From positions 1-35,739 of the forward strand of contig CASCWU010000030.1 in the NCBI GenBank assembly GCA_949155905.1: a DNA stretch of 35,739 bases, in the 5' to 3' direction. The stretch's first letter is position 1; every line of letters begins with the position of its first letter. The notes beneath the pieces are model-generated. The model saw only the letters and a list, made by a program, of their open reading frames with translations, was not told where the DNA came from and searched no databases. Source of the stretch: an uncultured Lachnospiraceae bacterium. Its GTDB lineage: Bacteria > Bacillota > Clostridia > Lachnospirales > Lachnospiraceae. Made by a program: the position numbers and the translations under genes. This document shows, one piece after another, positions 24,929 through 32,843 of the stretch.

Positions 24929-24980
24929 ACTTTGTTATCATATAATTGTAAAAAAATATCAGAAAAAGAGAAAATAATAC

Positions 24981-25009
24981 TTGAAAAAAATGTCATACTA
25001 TGGTATTCT
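24981..25009 (+). promoter_or_regulatory. Sigma-A promoter of the DUF5688 gene
   Basis: TTGAAA (24981-24986), a 17-base spacer and TATTCT (25004-25009). Transcription would start near 25016, giving a leader of about 185 bases that includes a short ORF and hairpin. Confidence 0.6.
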
Positions 25010-25150
25010 ATGGATGTATCAGTCGAAAGGATAATCTGTTTCTGAATTCTGGTTTTCTGTTGTTGTATCGTCCTGTCCGGATCGGGCAAATCAGGGCTTT
25101 TCCACAAAAGAGAAACAAAGGAAAAAGAGTGAGAGAAAGTAGGAGGAAAA

Positions 25151-25204
25151 ATGACAAATGACGCAGACAGCAGAAGGCTGTCTGCAGAATGGAGGAGGAA
25201 ATGA
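25151..25204 (+). CDS. Short leader ORF (17 codons) overlapping the DUF5688 start
   Basis: ATG 25151 has AGGAGG (25141-25146) 4 bases upstream, a better ribosome site than the downstream gene. The frame reads MTNDADSRRLSAEWRRK and stops at TGA 25202-25204, overlapping the downstream ATG (25201) as ATGA. A perfect 9-bp hairpin (25163-25171 with 25177-25185, 5-base loop) lies inside it. This layout suggests a translated leader that opens the hairpin or couples translation. It could be a chance frame. Confidence 0.4.
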   Translation: MTNDADSRRLSAEWRRK

Positions 25205-26088
25205 CGGTAGAAGGGTTTGCAGAGGATTTGAAAAGGGAATTGTGCCGGAGGATGGAGGAACAGGCGATACGCTCCGGAAAGCCGCGCCGCAGAATTGAAT
25301 ACCGGGTACTGAAAAGAAACAACGGGGTACGGCATCATGGTATTTTGGTGATGGAAGAGGAGGCACGAATTGTTCCGTATATTTATATCGAGCGATATTT
25401 AGAGGAATATGAGGGAGGCAGACGGCTTCAGGATATCGCCGCAGAAATTGAACAAACATGGGGAAGGCAGTTAGAAGAGGGAAAGGAGCAAAAGCTTGAC
25501 AGCTCCTATGAGGCTGTACGGGAAAAGCTGGTCTGTCGGCTTGTGCATTATGAAAAAAATAAGGAATGGCTGGAGCAAGTGCCGTATCTTCCGTTTCTGG
25601 ATCTGGCAGTTACCTTTCATGTCATGCTGTTTCAGGAGGAACGAACCTCCGGGAGTATTCCTGTCCGAAACAGCCATCTGAAAAACTGGGAAATCGATTT
25701 GAAGGAGCTTTGCCGACTGGCGATGGAAAATACCCCGAGGCTTTTTCCGCAGGAGATACGGCGGCTGGAGGATTTGCTGGAGATAGAGCCGGTCGGGATA
25801 CCGATGTATTTGATCAGCAATACGTCAGGCGTTTACGGAGCAGCGGCTATTTTGTATCCCTCTGTATTGTCGGAGCTGGCAGAGCGGCTGGATGCCAGCC
25901 TGTATCTGCTGCCGAGCAGCATCCATGAATTTATTGCGGTTCCGTTTTGCGAGAAATATAAACCAGAGGAATTGCGGGAGGTTGTCCAGGAGATAAACGA
26001 AAGCCAGGTACCGGAGGAGGAATATTTGTCGAATGAGGTTTATTATTATGATCGGGAAAAGGGAGTGGTTGGAAAGGCGGAGGATTGA
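25201..26088 (+). CDS. DUF5688 family protein
   Basis: The roughly 295-residue soluble protein resembles the DUF5688 family, which is abundant and often multi-copy in Lachnospiraceae. The C-terminal half has the family-like pattern LLPSSIHEFIAVPF, then EIN and EEYLSNEVYYYDRE. No signal peptide, membrane segment or catalytic motif is evident, and the function is unknown. The start is uncertain: ATG 25189 (MEEEMTVEG) and ATG 25201 are both in frame; I prefer 25201 because GGAGG at 25191-25195 lies 5 bases ahead and because it overlaps the leader ORF stop. It has its own promoter and is not part of the sulfatase operon. Confidence 0.75.
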   Translation: MTVEGFAEDLKRELCRRMEEQAIRSGKPRRRIEYRVLKRNNGVRHHGILVMEEEARIVPYIYIERYLEEYEGGRRLQDIAAEIEQTWGRQLEEGKEQKLDSSYEAVREKLVCRLVHYEKNKEWLEQVPYLPFLDLAVTFHVMLFQEERTSGSIPVRNSHLKNWEIDLKELCRLAMENTPRLFPQEIRRLEDLLEIEPVGIPMYLISNTSGVYGAAAILYPSVLSELAERLDASLYLLPSSIHEFIAVPFCEKYKPEELREVVQEINESQVPEEEYLSNEVYYYDREKGVVGKAED

Positions 26089-26099
26089 CAATTTTTCTT

Positions 26100-26126
26100 T
26101 TCTTTCGATAGAAAAGGTGCTATACT
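26100..26126 (+). promoter_or_regulatory. Probable extended -10 promoter of the asparaginase gene
   Basis: TATACT (26121-26126) is preceded by TGC, giving the extended TGn -10 form; the -35 region is only T-rich. A TTGACA at 26085-26090 is too far away (30 bases) to pair with it. Confidence 0.45.
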
Positions 26127-26174
26127 GAAAGAAAGAGAATTCTAAGAACAGAAAACAGAAACGAGGAAAAGAAC

Positions 26175-27245
26175 GTGCGAACAATACTGATGCTCACAAC
26201 GGGAGGAACGATAGCCTCCCGGCAGACGGAGGATGGACTGGTGCCGGGGGATATCCGTACAGCGTTATTCGATAAACTGGCCGTGCTGGCGGGTGCCTGT
26301 GAGGTGACGATTGAGACTGTATTTACCAAGGACAGCAGCAACATTGTGCCAAGCGACTGGGAACAGCTTGCGCAGGCGATCCGAAACGGGCTGCCGGACT
26401 ATGACGGAATTGTCGTGCTGCATGGGACGGATACGATGTCCTACAGTGCCGCGATGCTGTCTTATTTGTTTATCGGAGTAGAAAAACCGATTGTCCTGAC
26501 CGGCTCCCAGCTTCCAATGGAGCAGGCTGAAAGCGATGGACCGGCTAATCTGATCGATGCGGTGATTACAGCCTCCGATCCGAGACTGGCCGGAGTATTT
26601 GTAGTATTCCATGATAAAATCATGAACGGAACCCGTACTTATAAAAGAAGTTCTGTCGATCTGGACGCCTATATCAGTTGTAATTATCCTTATGTCGGGG
26701 TGATTAAGGATCAAAGAGTGTATTTGACGGAGGAGTATGCGAACCTCCATCAGCCGTTAAGCGAGTCGGCAAAAAGGCTGTTAGAGCGTATGAAAAGCCA
26801 TTCGGAGGAGGAGCAGAACCGTAAAATCCAGATTTTCCTGCTGAAGATGACGCCGGGGTTTCATGCAGGCCTGCTGGACTATCTGGAGCAGGAACAGTAT
26901 CAGGGCATAGTGATCGAAGGCTTTGGCCTCGGAGGGATTCCGGTGGCGGACAAGGCTCTGACGGACAAGCTGACTGCTCTCATCAGAAAGGGGATTCCGG
27001 TAGTGATGGCGACACAGTGTGTTTACGATGGGGTCAACCTTCATACGTATGAGGTGGGTGTTCTGGCGAATCGTCTGGGGATGATATCGGCCTATGACAT
27101 GACTTCCGAGGCAGTTTATACAAAGCTGATGTGGATTTTGTCTATGACCGGGGAACCGGAGCTTGTACGGGAAGCGTTGGAGACGGATTTTTGCGGAGAA
27201 ATCAGCCGTTTGCCTGCATTGGAACAGAGAAAAGAAAAATCATAA
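26175..27245 (+). CDS. Type I L-asparaginase
   Basis: The 356-residue enzyme hydrolyses L-asparagine to aspartate and ammonia in the cytoplasm. The first catalytic threonine is T12 in LTTGGTIAS and the second is T85 in HGTD86TM. TGSQLPMEQAESDGPANL and the C-terminal GFGLGGIP and VMATQCVYDGVNLHTYEVG also fit the asparaginase/glutaminase family. No signal peptide is present, consistent with the cytoplasmic type. The start is GTG 26175 with GAGG 8 bases upstream. It has its own promoter and is followed by tandem repeats and a hairpin. Confidence 0.92.
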   Translation: MRTILMLTTGGTIASRQTEDGLVPGDIRTALFDKLAVLAGACEVTIETVFTKDSSNIVPSDWEQLAQAIRNGLPDYDGIVVLHGTDTMSYSAAMLSYLFIGVEKPIVLTGSQLPMEQAESDGPANLIDAVITASDPRLAGVFVVFHDKIMNGTRTYKRSSVDLDAYISCNYPYVGVIKDQRVYLTEEYANLHQPLSESAKRLLERMKSHSEEEQNRKIQIFLLKMTPGFHAGLLDYLEQEQYQGIVIEGFGLGGIPVADKALTDKLTALIRKGIPVVMATQCVYDGVNLHTYEVGVLANRLGMISAYDMTSEAVYTKLMWILSMTGEPELVREALETDFCGEISRLPALEQRKEKS

Positions 27246-27255
27246 TCTTCTGAAA

Positions 27256-27290
27256 ACAGAATGAAAAAACAGAATGAAAAAAACAGAATG
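27256..27290. repeat. Three tandem ACAGAATGAAAA units
   Basis: ACAGAATG begins at 27256, 27269 and 27283, separated by A-runs. It lies between the asparaginase stop and the following hairpin. Probably slippage-generated low-complexity sequence. Confidence 0.7.
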
Positions 27291-27298
27291 AAAATGTA

Positions 27299-27329
27299 AC
27301 GTCAGCATATACTAAGTATGCTGGCGTTT
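27299..27329 (+). terminator. Terminator after the asparaginase gene
   Basis: An 11-bp stem (27299-27309 with 27317-27327, one G-T wobble) with a 7-base loop is followed by a short T-rich tract. It may be leaky, since the ClpP-like gene starts 36 bases later without a clear promoter between. Confidence 0.55.
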
Positions 27330-27364
27330 GTGCGTTTGGCAAAAAAACGTAAGGAGATGAAAAA

Positions 27365-28075
27365 ATGGCAGAACAGAACAGGGATGACAGCCAGATCGAG
27401 GATTTCGGACAGGTCGTATTGGATGAAGGACACGAAAAACAGATTTATTTGATGACGATTATCGGTGAGATTGAGGGACATGAAAATGCACCAGGCAACA
27501 GCAAGACGACAAAGTACGAGCATGTGCTGCCAAAATTGGCGGAGCTGGAGTCAAGCAAGGACGTAGGCGGATTGCTGGTGGTATTAAATACTCAGGGCGG
27601 GGATGTGGATGCCGGACTGGCGATTGCAGAAATGATTGCCTCTATGAGCATTCCTACGGTATCTCTGGTATTGGGCGGAAGCCATTCCATTGGTGTGCCG
27701 TTAGCCGTATCTGCAGATTATTCCTTTATTGTACCGACTGGCACGATGCTGATTCATCCGGTGCGGATGAGCGGAATGGTCATCGGTGCGCCGCAGACCT
27801 ATGACTATTTTAAACGGATACAGGATCGGATTACCGGATTTATTGCAAGCCACAGCAATACTACCCAGGAGCAGATTGAGGCAATGATGATGGAGACCGG
27901 AGAGATGACCAAGGATTTGGGGCGGATTCTGGTAGGTGAGGATGCCGTGAAAGAAGGGCTGATCAATGAGGTAGGAGGCATTCATGACGCACTGGAAAAG
28001 CTCAAGGAGCTGATGAAGGAACGGGAAGCAAAAGAGCAAGAAGCAAAAGAGCAAGAAGAGGCTGTAAATTCATAA
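27365..28075 (+). CDS. ClpP-like serine protease, TepA type
   Basis: The 236-residue protein has the ClpP fold signatures: VVLNTQGGDVDAGLAIAEMI, the nucleophile S108 in GGSHSIGVPLA, H131 in TMLIHPVRMSG, and a likely catalytic Asp near 184 before the GEDAVKEGLINEVGGI segment. The family (translocation-enhancing protein TepA/YmfB) is a ClpP relative without a dedicated ATPase partner. In Bacillus it neighbours ftsK/spoIIIE, but here it does not. The C-terminus is a charged repeat, AKEQEAKEQEE, encoded by two direct 15-base repeats (about 28025-28054). AAGGAG lies 8 bases before ATG 27365. Confidence 0.85.
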   Translation: MAEQNRDDSQIEDFGQVVLDEGHEKQIYLMTIIGEIEGHENAPGNSKTTKYEHVLPKLAELESSKDVGGLLVVLNTQGGDVDAGLAIAEMIASMSIPTVSLVLGGSHSIGVPLAVSADYSFIVPTGTMLIHPVRMSGMVIGAPQTYDYFKRIQDRITGFIASHSNTTQEQIEAMMMETGEMTKDLGRILVGEDAVKEGLINEVGGIHDALEKLKELMKEREAKEQEAKEQEEAVNS

Positions 28076-28094
28076 AATTGTAAGGTTTTGTTTC

Positions 28095-28123
28095 TTGTAA
28101 TCGTGCGGCAGAACGTCTAAAAT
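28095..28123 (+). promoter_or_regulatory. Sigma-A promoter of the GerMN-AraC genes
   Basis: TTGTAA (28095-28100), a 17-base spacer and TAAAAT (28118-28123), about 75 bases before the next start codon. Confidence 0.55.
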
Positions 28124-28206
28124 AAAGACATGCAAAAACAAAGGCAGGAGGACTTGTCTTAGGATAAGGAAATCTTGCAGGAACAGGACAGAATGGGGGT
28201 AAGGCG

Positions 28207-28731
28207 ATGAAGGATAAGTGGAATAAGATAGCAGGAGTGCTGCTGCTGGCCGGACTGATAGGGCTGGTGCTGGCTTCCTGTAAAAGCGAAACGCCGGTAG
28301 ATGAGCTTCCGATAGAACAGGAGGAGCCAGGAGAGGAGAAGGAACCGCCAAAACAGGAGAAACTGGAAAAGGCAGAGGTGACGCTCTATTTGCCGAATGA
28401 AACAGCAGACGGATTTTTGACCAGTTCCATGATGTTAGAGGATACCCCGGAGGCGATTGTTGCACAGCTGGCGGCAGAGCAAGCGATTCCAGAGGGTGTG
28501 ACAGTCAAAAGCTTTGACCAGGAGAAGGGCATCCTGGATTTGTCTAAGGAATATATGGATGGGCTGCAAAACACGGGAACAGCAGGCGAGCTGCTTTTGA
28601 TTGGTTGTGTGGTCAATACGTTTTTGGAGCATTATGGATTGGATTCTCTGCTGCTATATGCAGACGGTGAAGTGATTGAAACCGGACACAATACCTATGA
28701 CGAGGCGATTTCCTTTGTAGAACTGGAGTGA
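28207..28731 (+). CDS. GerMN-domain lipoprotein
   Basis: The 174-residue protein has a signal peptide ending in the lipobox L22-A-S-C25, a Glu/Pro/Lys-rich linker (about 27-57), and a C-terminal domain that reads like GerMN: AEVTLYLPNE, ILDLSKEYMDGL, LLLIGCVVNTFLEHYGLDSLLLYADGE. Proteins with this domain include the germination lipoprotein GerM and LpqB-like proteins; no enzymatic role is known. It is likely exported and lipid-anchored. ATG 28207 has GGGGGTAAGG nearby. Its stop overlaps or nearly abuts the AraC gene, so the two are cotranscribed. Confidence 0.78.
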   Translation: MKDKWNKIAGVLLLAGLIGLVLASCKSETPVDELPIEQEEPGEEKEPPKQEKLEKAEVTLYLPNETADGFLTSSMMLEDTPEAIVAQLAAEQAIPEGVTVKSFDQEKGILDLSKEYMDGLQNTGTAGELLLIGCVVNTFLEHYGLDSLLLYADGEVIETGHNTYDEAISFVELE

Positions 28732-28739
28732 TAGCGGCG

Positions 28740-29705
28740 ATGAAGGAGGATATACTAAAGCGTCTGAGCCTGGTGACAGAAGAAGAACAAGCGCTCCTAG
28801 ACGGCAGGACGGAGATAGACAGAGGGCGTTATACAGATCAAAAGGATATGGTCGTAGACTGTGAAAAGCTGTTGGAAAAAGGAAGGCTGATCCAGATCCG
28901 ACCTCATACCAGGTTTGCCTATTTCCCAAAGCACCGTCATAATTATATCGAAGTCATCTATATGTGTACCGGCAGCACGACACATATCATTGACGGGCGG
29001 GAGGTTGTCCTGCGTGCCGGGGAGCTGTTGTTTCTAAACCAAAATGCCACACAGGAGATTCTTCCGGCAGGACGGACGGATATCGCGGTCAATTTTATCG
29101 TGCTGCCTCAGTTTTTTGACCGGGTATTCGATCTGTTAGGAGAGGAAAACAGTCAGTTCCGGCAGTTTTTGATCGAATGTCTCTTAGGCGAAGGAAAGCG
29201 TTACGGAAGCTTTCTGCATTTTCGGGTAGCGGATGTACTTCCGGTACAGAACCTGATGGAAAATATGATCTGGTCGATTTTAGAAAACCAGCCGGACAAA
29301 CGAAGCGTCAATCAGTTGACGATGGGCTTGCTGTTTCAGCATTTGCTCCATTATACGGATCGGATTGATCAGGAGGAGCGGGCAGGAGAGCAGGATTTGA
29401 TGTTTACAGTCCTGCGCTACATAGAGGAGCATTACCGGGACGCTTCCTTAGCGGAGCTGGCAGCGGCGATGAATTATGATTTGCCCTGGCTAAGCAGACG
29501 TATCAAGCAAGTATGCGGTAAAAATTTTAAAGAGTTGTTGCAGAACAAGCGCCTGAACCGGGCGGAATTTTTGTTGCGCACTACCCGGATACCAATAGCC
29601 GAGGTTTCGGAAAAGGTCGGCTATGATAATACCAGCTATTTTTACCGGATTTTCCGGGGGCGTTTCGGCGTTTCTCCCAGGGAATACCGGACAGAGCGGT
29701 TGTAA
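28740..29705 (+). CDS. AraC-family regulator, probably of rhamnose genes
   Basis: The 321-residue protein has an N-terminal cupin-like sensor domain (HRHNYIEVIYMCTGSTTHIIDG, LRAGELLFLNQNATQEI) and a C-terminal double helix-turn-helix (LAELAAAMNYDLPWLSRRIKQ and IAEVSEKVGYDNTSYFYRIFRGRFGVSPREYR). It sits directly ahead of rhaB and rhaA, so by position it probably activates them in response to L-rhamnose; this is an inference. I chose ATG 28740, with TGGAG 11 bases upstream; a GTG at 28728 that overlaps the previous stop is the alternative start. A terminator follows. Confidence 0.85.
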   Translation: MKEDILKRLSLVTEEEQALLDGRTEIDRGRYTDQKDMVVDCEKLLEKGRLIQIRPHTRFAYFPKHRHNYIEVIYMCTGSTTHIIDGREVVLRAGELLFLNQNATQEILPAGRTDIAVNFIVLPQFFDRVFDLLGEENSQFRQFLIECLLGEGKRYGSFLHFRVADVLPVQNLMENMIWSILENQPDKRSVNQLTMGLLFQHLLHYTDRIDQEERAGEQDLMFTVLRYIEEHYRDASLAELAAAMNYDLPWLSRRIKQVCGKNFKELLQNKRLNRAEFLLRTTRIPIAEVSEKVGYDNTSYFYRIFRGRFGVSPREYRTERL

Positions 29706-29716
29706 TAAGACAAATA

Positions 29717-29752
29717 AGGACGCACCAGACGACAAGGCGCGTCCTGTTTTTA
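29717..29752 (+). terminator. Terminator after the AraC gene
   Basis: AGGACGC (29717-29723) pairs with GCGTCCT (29739-29745) around a 15-base loop and is followed by GTTTTTA. A possible -10 TAAAAT for rhaB lies just downstream at 29768-29773 without a good -35, as is usual for AraC-activated promoters. Confidence 0.7.
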
Positions 29753-29826
29753 TGGCCGGATATAAGATAAAATAGAAGGCAGAAGGACATCTTATTCAAA
29801 AAGAGAGAAGGGAGGATACCGGCTGT

Positions 29827-31224
29827 ATGAATTACTATTTAGCGGTAGACATCGGGGCTTCCAGCGGCAGACATATTTTGGGCTATATGCAGGACGGAAG
29901 GATGTGCTACGAGGAGATCTACCGGTTTGAGAACGGGCCAGCAAAAAAGGACGGTCATTTATGCTGGGATCTGGAAGGACTGTTTTGCTCTATTTTAGAG
30001 GGCTTAAAGGAATGCAGACGAATCGGCAAAATTCCTGTGACAATGGGAATTGATACCTGGGCGGTTGATTTTGTCCTTTTGGATCGGGAGGATCGTGTGT
30101 TAGGCTCGACAGTCAGCTACCGGGATGAACGGACAAAGGGGATGGATGAACAGGTCTATGAGCGGATTTCCCTGAAAGAGCTGTATGCAAGAACCGGAAT
30201 CCAGAAGCAGATTTTTAATACGATTTATCAGTTGATGGCAGTCAAAGAGCAGACGCCGGAATACTTGGAGCAGGCAGAAAGTATGCTGATGATACCAGAT
30301 TATTTTCATTTCCGGCTGACCGGGGAGAAGAGGTTTGAGTATACGAACGCCAGTACCACACAGCTTGTCAGTCCGCAGACCAAGGATTGGGACAGGGAGC
30401 TAATCCGGCTGCTCGGATACCCGGAACGAATCTTCCTGCCGCTTTCTATGCCGGGGACAGTGGTCGGGCGTTTTTCGGAGGAGATTCAAAAAGAAGTCGG
30501 TTTTGACTGTACCGTAGTGCTGCCAGGGACGCACGATACGGCGTCTGCTGTTTTGGCAGTACCGATGGGCGATACGGACTCGGTATATATCAGCTCCGGC
30601 ACCTGGTCGTTGATGGGCGTAGAGAGACGGGAGGCAGATTGCTCCGAAAAAAGCTGTCAGTTAAATTTTACCAACGAAGGCGGCTATGAATATCGGTTCC
30701 GTTACCTGAAAAATATCATGGGATTGTGGATGATTCAGTCGGTACGTCACGAGCTGGCGGATGCCTATTCCTTTGCAGAGCTTTGTGAGCTGGCAGAGGC
30801 AGCCACGATAGAATCCTTAGTGGACTGTAATGACGACTGCTTTTTGGCGCCTGTTAGTATGATCGAAGAGGTAAAGCGGTTTTGCAAAGGAAGCGGGCAG
30901 CAGGTACCAGAGACACCAGGCGAGCTGGCAAGGGTGATTTATCGCAGTCTGGCGCACTGCTACGGCGACACGGTAAAGGAAATCGAAGAGATGGCGGGCA
31001 AGACATATCCGGCGATTCATATCGTAGGCGGCGGCGCCAATGCAGATTATCTGAATCGTCTGACGGCAGAGAGTACGGGAAAGGTGATTCATGCCGGTCC
31101 GACGGAGGCGACGGCAATCGGCAATCTGACTGCTCAGATGCTCCAGGACGGAGTGTTTGCCAGTGTAGCGGAGGCCAGAAGCTGTATTCATGATTCCTTC
31201 CAGATTAAAGTGATTGAGCCATAG
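29827..31224 (+). CDS. rhaB: Rhamnulokinase
   Basis: The 465-residue FGGY-family kinase phosphorylates L-rhamnulose to L-rhamnulose 1-phosphate with ATP. The N-terminal ATP/sugar motif is AVDIGASSGRHILG, then MGIDTWAVDFVLLD and LPGTHDTASAVLAVP; the C-terminal part has YISSGTWSLMGVE and HIVGGGANADYLNRL. The length is a little shorter than the 489-residue E. coli enzyme. GGAGG is 11 bases before ATG 29827. It lies 88 bases before rhaA, so the two form an operon for the first two catabolic steps. The aldolase and a rhamnose transporter are not in the window. Confidence 0.93.
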   Translation: MNYYLAVDIGASSGRHILGYMQDGRMCYEEIYRFENGPAKKDGHLCWDLEGLFCSILEGLKECRRIGKIPVTMGIDTWAVDFVLLDREDRVLGSTVSYRDERTKGMDEQVYERISLKELYARTGIQKQIFNTIYQLMAVKEQTPEYLEQAESMLMIPDYFHFRLTGEKRFEYTNASTTQLVSPQTKDWDRELIRLLGYPERIFLPLSMPGTVVGRFSEEIQKEVGFDCTVVLPGTHDTASAVLAVPMGDTDSVYISSGTWSLMGVERREADCSEKSCQLNFTNEGGYEYRFRYLKNIMGLWMIQSVRHELADAYSFAELCELAEAATIESLVDCNDDCFLAPVSMIEEVKRFCKGSGQQVPETPGELARVIYRSLAHCYGDTVKEIEEMAGKTYPAIHIVGGGANADYLNRLTAESTGKVIHAGPTEATAIGNLTAQMLQDGVFASVAEARSCIHDSFQIKVIEP

Positions 31225-31312
31225 AAATAAAATATGCAAAAATAAGTCAAGCTTAATGGGAAATCTACAAAATAGAGGAAAAATGATAATAAAAAATTAG
31301 GAGGATGGTAGT

Positions 31313-32569
31313 ATGACAACAAAGGAACGCTATGAGGCGGCAAGAGAGGCTTACCGGGCGGTAGGCGTGGATACCGACGAGGTATTAAAGGCATTGGCAG
31401 GAATCCCGATTTCCATGCACTGCTGGCAGGGGGATGACGTACAGGGCTTTGAGGGAGCAGGCGAGCTTTCCGGCGGTATTCAGACCACCGGCAATTATCC
31501 GGGAAAGGCCAGGACACCAGAAGAGCTGATGGCAGATATCGATAAGGCATTAAGCCTGATTCCAGGCAAGCATCGGATCAACCTTCATGCAAGCTATGCG
31601 ATTTTTGAAGACGGCGAAACAGTAGATCGGGATAAGCTTGAGCCAAAGAATTTTAAAAAGTGGGTTGAGTTTGCCAAGGAACGGGGACTGGGACTGGACT
31701 TTAATCCAACTTATTTTTCTCATCCAAAGTCAGAGAATGCTACATTATCCAGTGAAGATCCAGAAATTCGGAGTTTTTGGATTGAGCATGGAAAGGCCTG
31801 CTTACGGATTTCCCAGTATTTTGCAGAGGAGCTTGGTACTCCGTGTACGATGAATATTTGGATTCCGGACGGATTGAAGGATGTACCGGCTGACCGGCTG
31901 GCTCCGCGGACGCGTTTTAAGGATTCCCTGGATCAGATTTTGGCGATTGATTACGATCCTGACAAGGTCATTGTAACGATTGAATCAAAGGTATTCGGCA
32001 TTGGCTTTGAAAGTTATACGGTAGGCTCTCATGAGTTCTGTATGAACTATGCGGCCAACAGCGGCGGGAAGGTGCTGTGTCTGTTGGATAATGGTAACTA
32101 TCATCCGACAGAGCTCGTATCCGATAAGATTTCTTCTATGCTGCTGTTTGCAGATAAGGTAGCTCTGCATGTAACCCGGGGCGTCCGTTGGGACAGCGAT
32201 CATGTAGTGCGTCTTGATGATGAAACCAAAGAGATTGCAAAGGAGATTGTAGCCAACGGTCCGGAAAAGGTCGTATTGGCTTTGGACTTTTTTGATGCCA
32301 GCATCAACCGGATTGCTGCCTGGGTGACAGGAATGAGAAATATGCAAAAGGCTCTGCTTTCCGCTCTGCTGACTCCGCATGCCGAACTGGCAAGACTGCA
32401 AGAGGAGAGAAATTTCACAAAGCTGATGGTGCTGCAGGAGGAATTAAAGCTGTATCCGGCAGGCGATGTCTGGAATTATTTCTGTGAGTGTAACAACGTA
32501 CCGCAAAAGGAAGACTGGTTTGCCGAAGTGGAGCAGTACGAAACGGAGGTATTGTCAAAACGTGTATAG
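31313..32569 (+). CDS. rhaA: L-rhamnose isomerase
   Basis: The 418-residue enzyme interconverts L-rhamnose and L-rhamnulose in the cytoplasm. It matches RhaA in length (E. coli 419) and signatures: ALAGIPISMHCWQGDDVQGFE near the N-terminus, HRINLHASYAIF, GLDFNPTYFSHP, and the metal-site region IESKVFGIGFESYTVGSHEF and CLLDNGNYHPTE. AGGAGG lies 8 bases before ATG 31313. Gene order rhaB-rhaA with an AraC regulator upstream supports the assignment. Confidence 0.95.
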   Translation: MTTKERYEAAREAYRAVGVDTDEVLKALAGIPISMHCWQGDDVQGFEGAGELSGGIQTTGNYPGKARTPEELMADIDKALSLIPGKHRINLHASYAIFEDGETVDRDKLEPKNFKKWVEFAKERGLGLDFNPTYFSHPKSENATLSSEDPEIRSFWIEHGKACLRISQYFAEELGTPCTMNIWIPDGLKDVPADRLAPRTRFKDSLDQILAIDYDPDKVIVTIESKVFGIGFESYTVGSHEFCMNYAANSGGKVLCLLDNGNYHPTELVSDKISSMLLFADKVALHVTRGVRWDSDHVVRLDDETKEIAKEIVANGPEKVVLALDFFDASINRIAAWVTGMRNMQKALLSALLTPHAELARLQEERNFTKLMVLQEELKLYPAGDVWNYFCECNNVPQKEDWFAEVEQYETEVLSKRV

Positions 32570-32610
32570 GCGTTGGAGGTTATAGGAAACGGCAAACAAA
32601 GCGAGAGTTT

Positions 32611-32654
32611 CTTCCAAAGAAGTATGCTTTCAAGAAAGTATGTATTCTTGGAAG
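32611..32654 (+). other. Inverted repeat with three AAGTATG units after rhaA
   Basis: CTTCCAA (32611-32617) pairs with TTGGAAG (32648-32654); inside it CTTTC-AA-GAAAG forms a second short stem, and AAGTATG occurs three times across the stretch. There is no U-run directly after it. Confidence 0.4.
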
Positions 32655-32671
32655 TATGCAGATAGAGGAAT

Positions 32672-32707
32672 AGCGATAGATACCATTTGGTAAAACGCTG
32701 TTTTTTT
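32672..32707 (+). terminator. First terminator after rhaA
   Basis: AGCG (32672-32675) pairs with CGCT (32696-32699), with TACC/GGTA inside, followed by seven T (32701-32707). The stem is short but the U-tract is good. Confidence 0.5.
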
Positions 32708-32733
32708 ATAAAAACGAACACACACTGGGAAAA

Positions 32734-32757
32734 AGCGGCCGATAAGGCTGCTTTTTT
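32734..32757 (+). terminator. Second terminator, in tandem
   Basis: AGCGGCC (32734-32740) pairs with GGCTGCT (32746-32752, one G-T wobble) around GATAA, followed by six T. It isolates rubrerythrin from the rha operon. Confidence 0.8.
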
Positions 32758-32770
32758 CTAGGTTTGGAGA

Positions 32771-32799
32771 TTGACGCTGTCAGAGAAAAGGGATATAAT
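32771..32799 (+). promoter_or_regulatory. Strong sigma-A promoter of rubrerythrin
   Basis: TTGACG (32771-32776), a 17-base spacer, then a perfect TATAAT (32794-32799), 44 bases before the start codon. Confidence 0.8.
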
Positions 32800-32843
32800 A
32801 AAAAGACCGTTAGAGGTGAAAGCAAGAAGGGAGAAGGTAAAAA

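Noticed and set aside
26085-26090. TTGACA as -35 for the asparaginase gene
   Set aside because: The spacing to the TATACT -10 is 30 bases, too long for a sigma-A promoter, and the box overlaps the end of the upstream gene.
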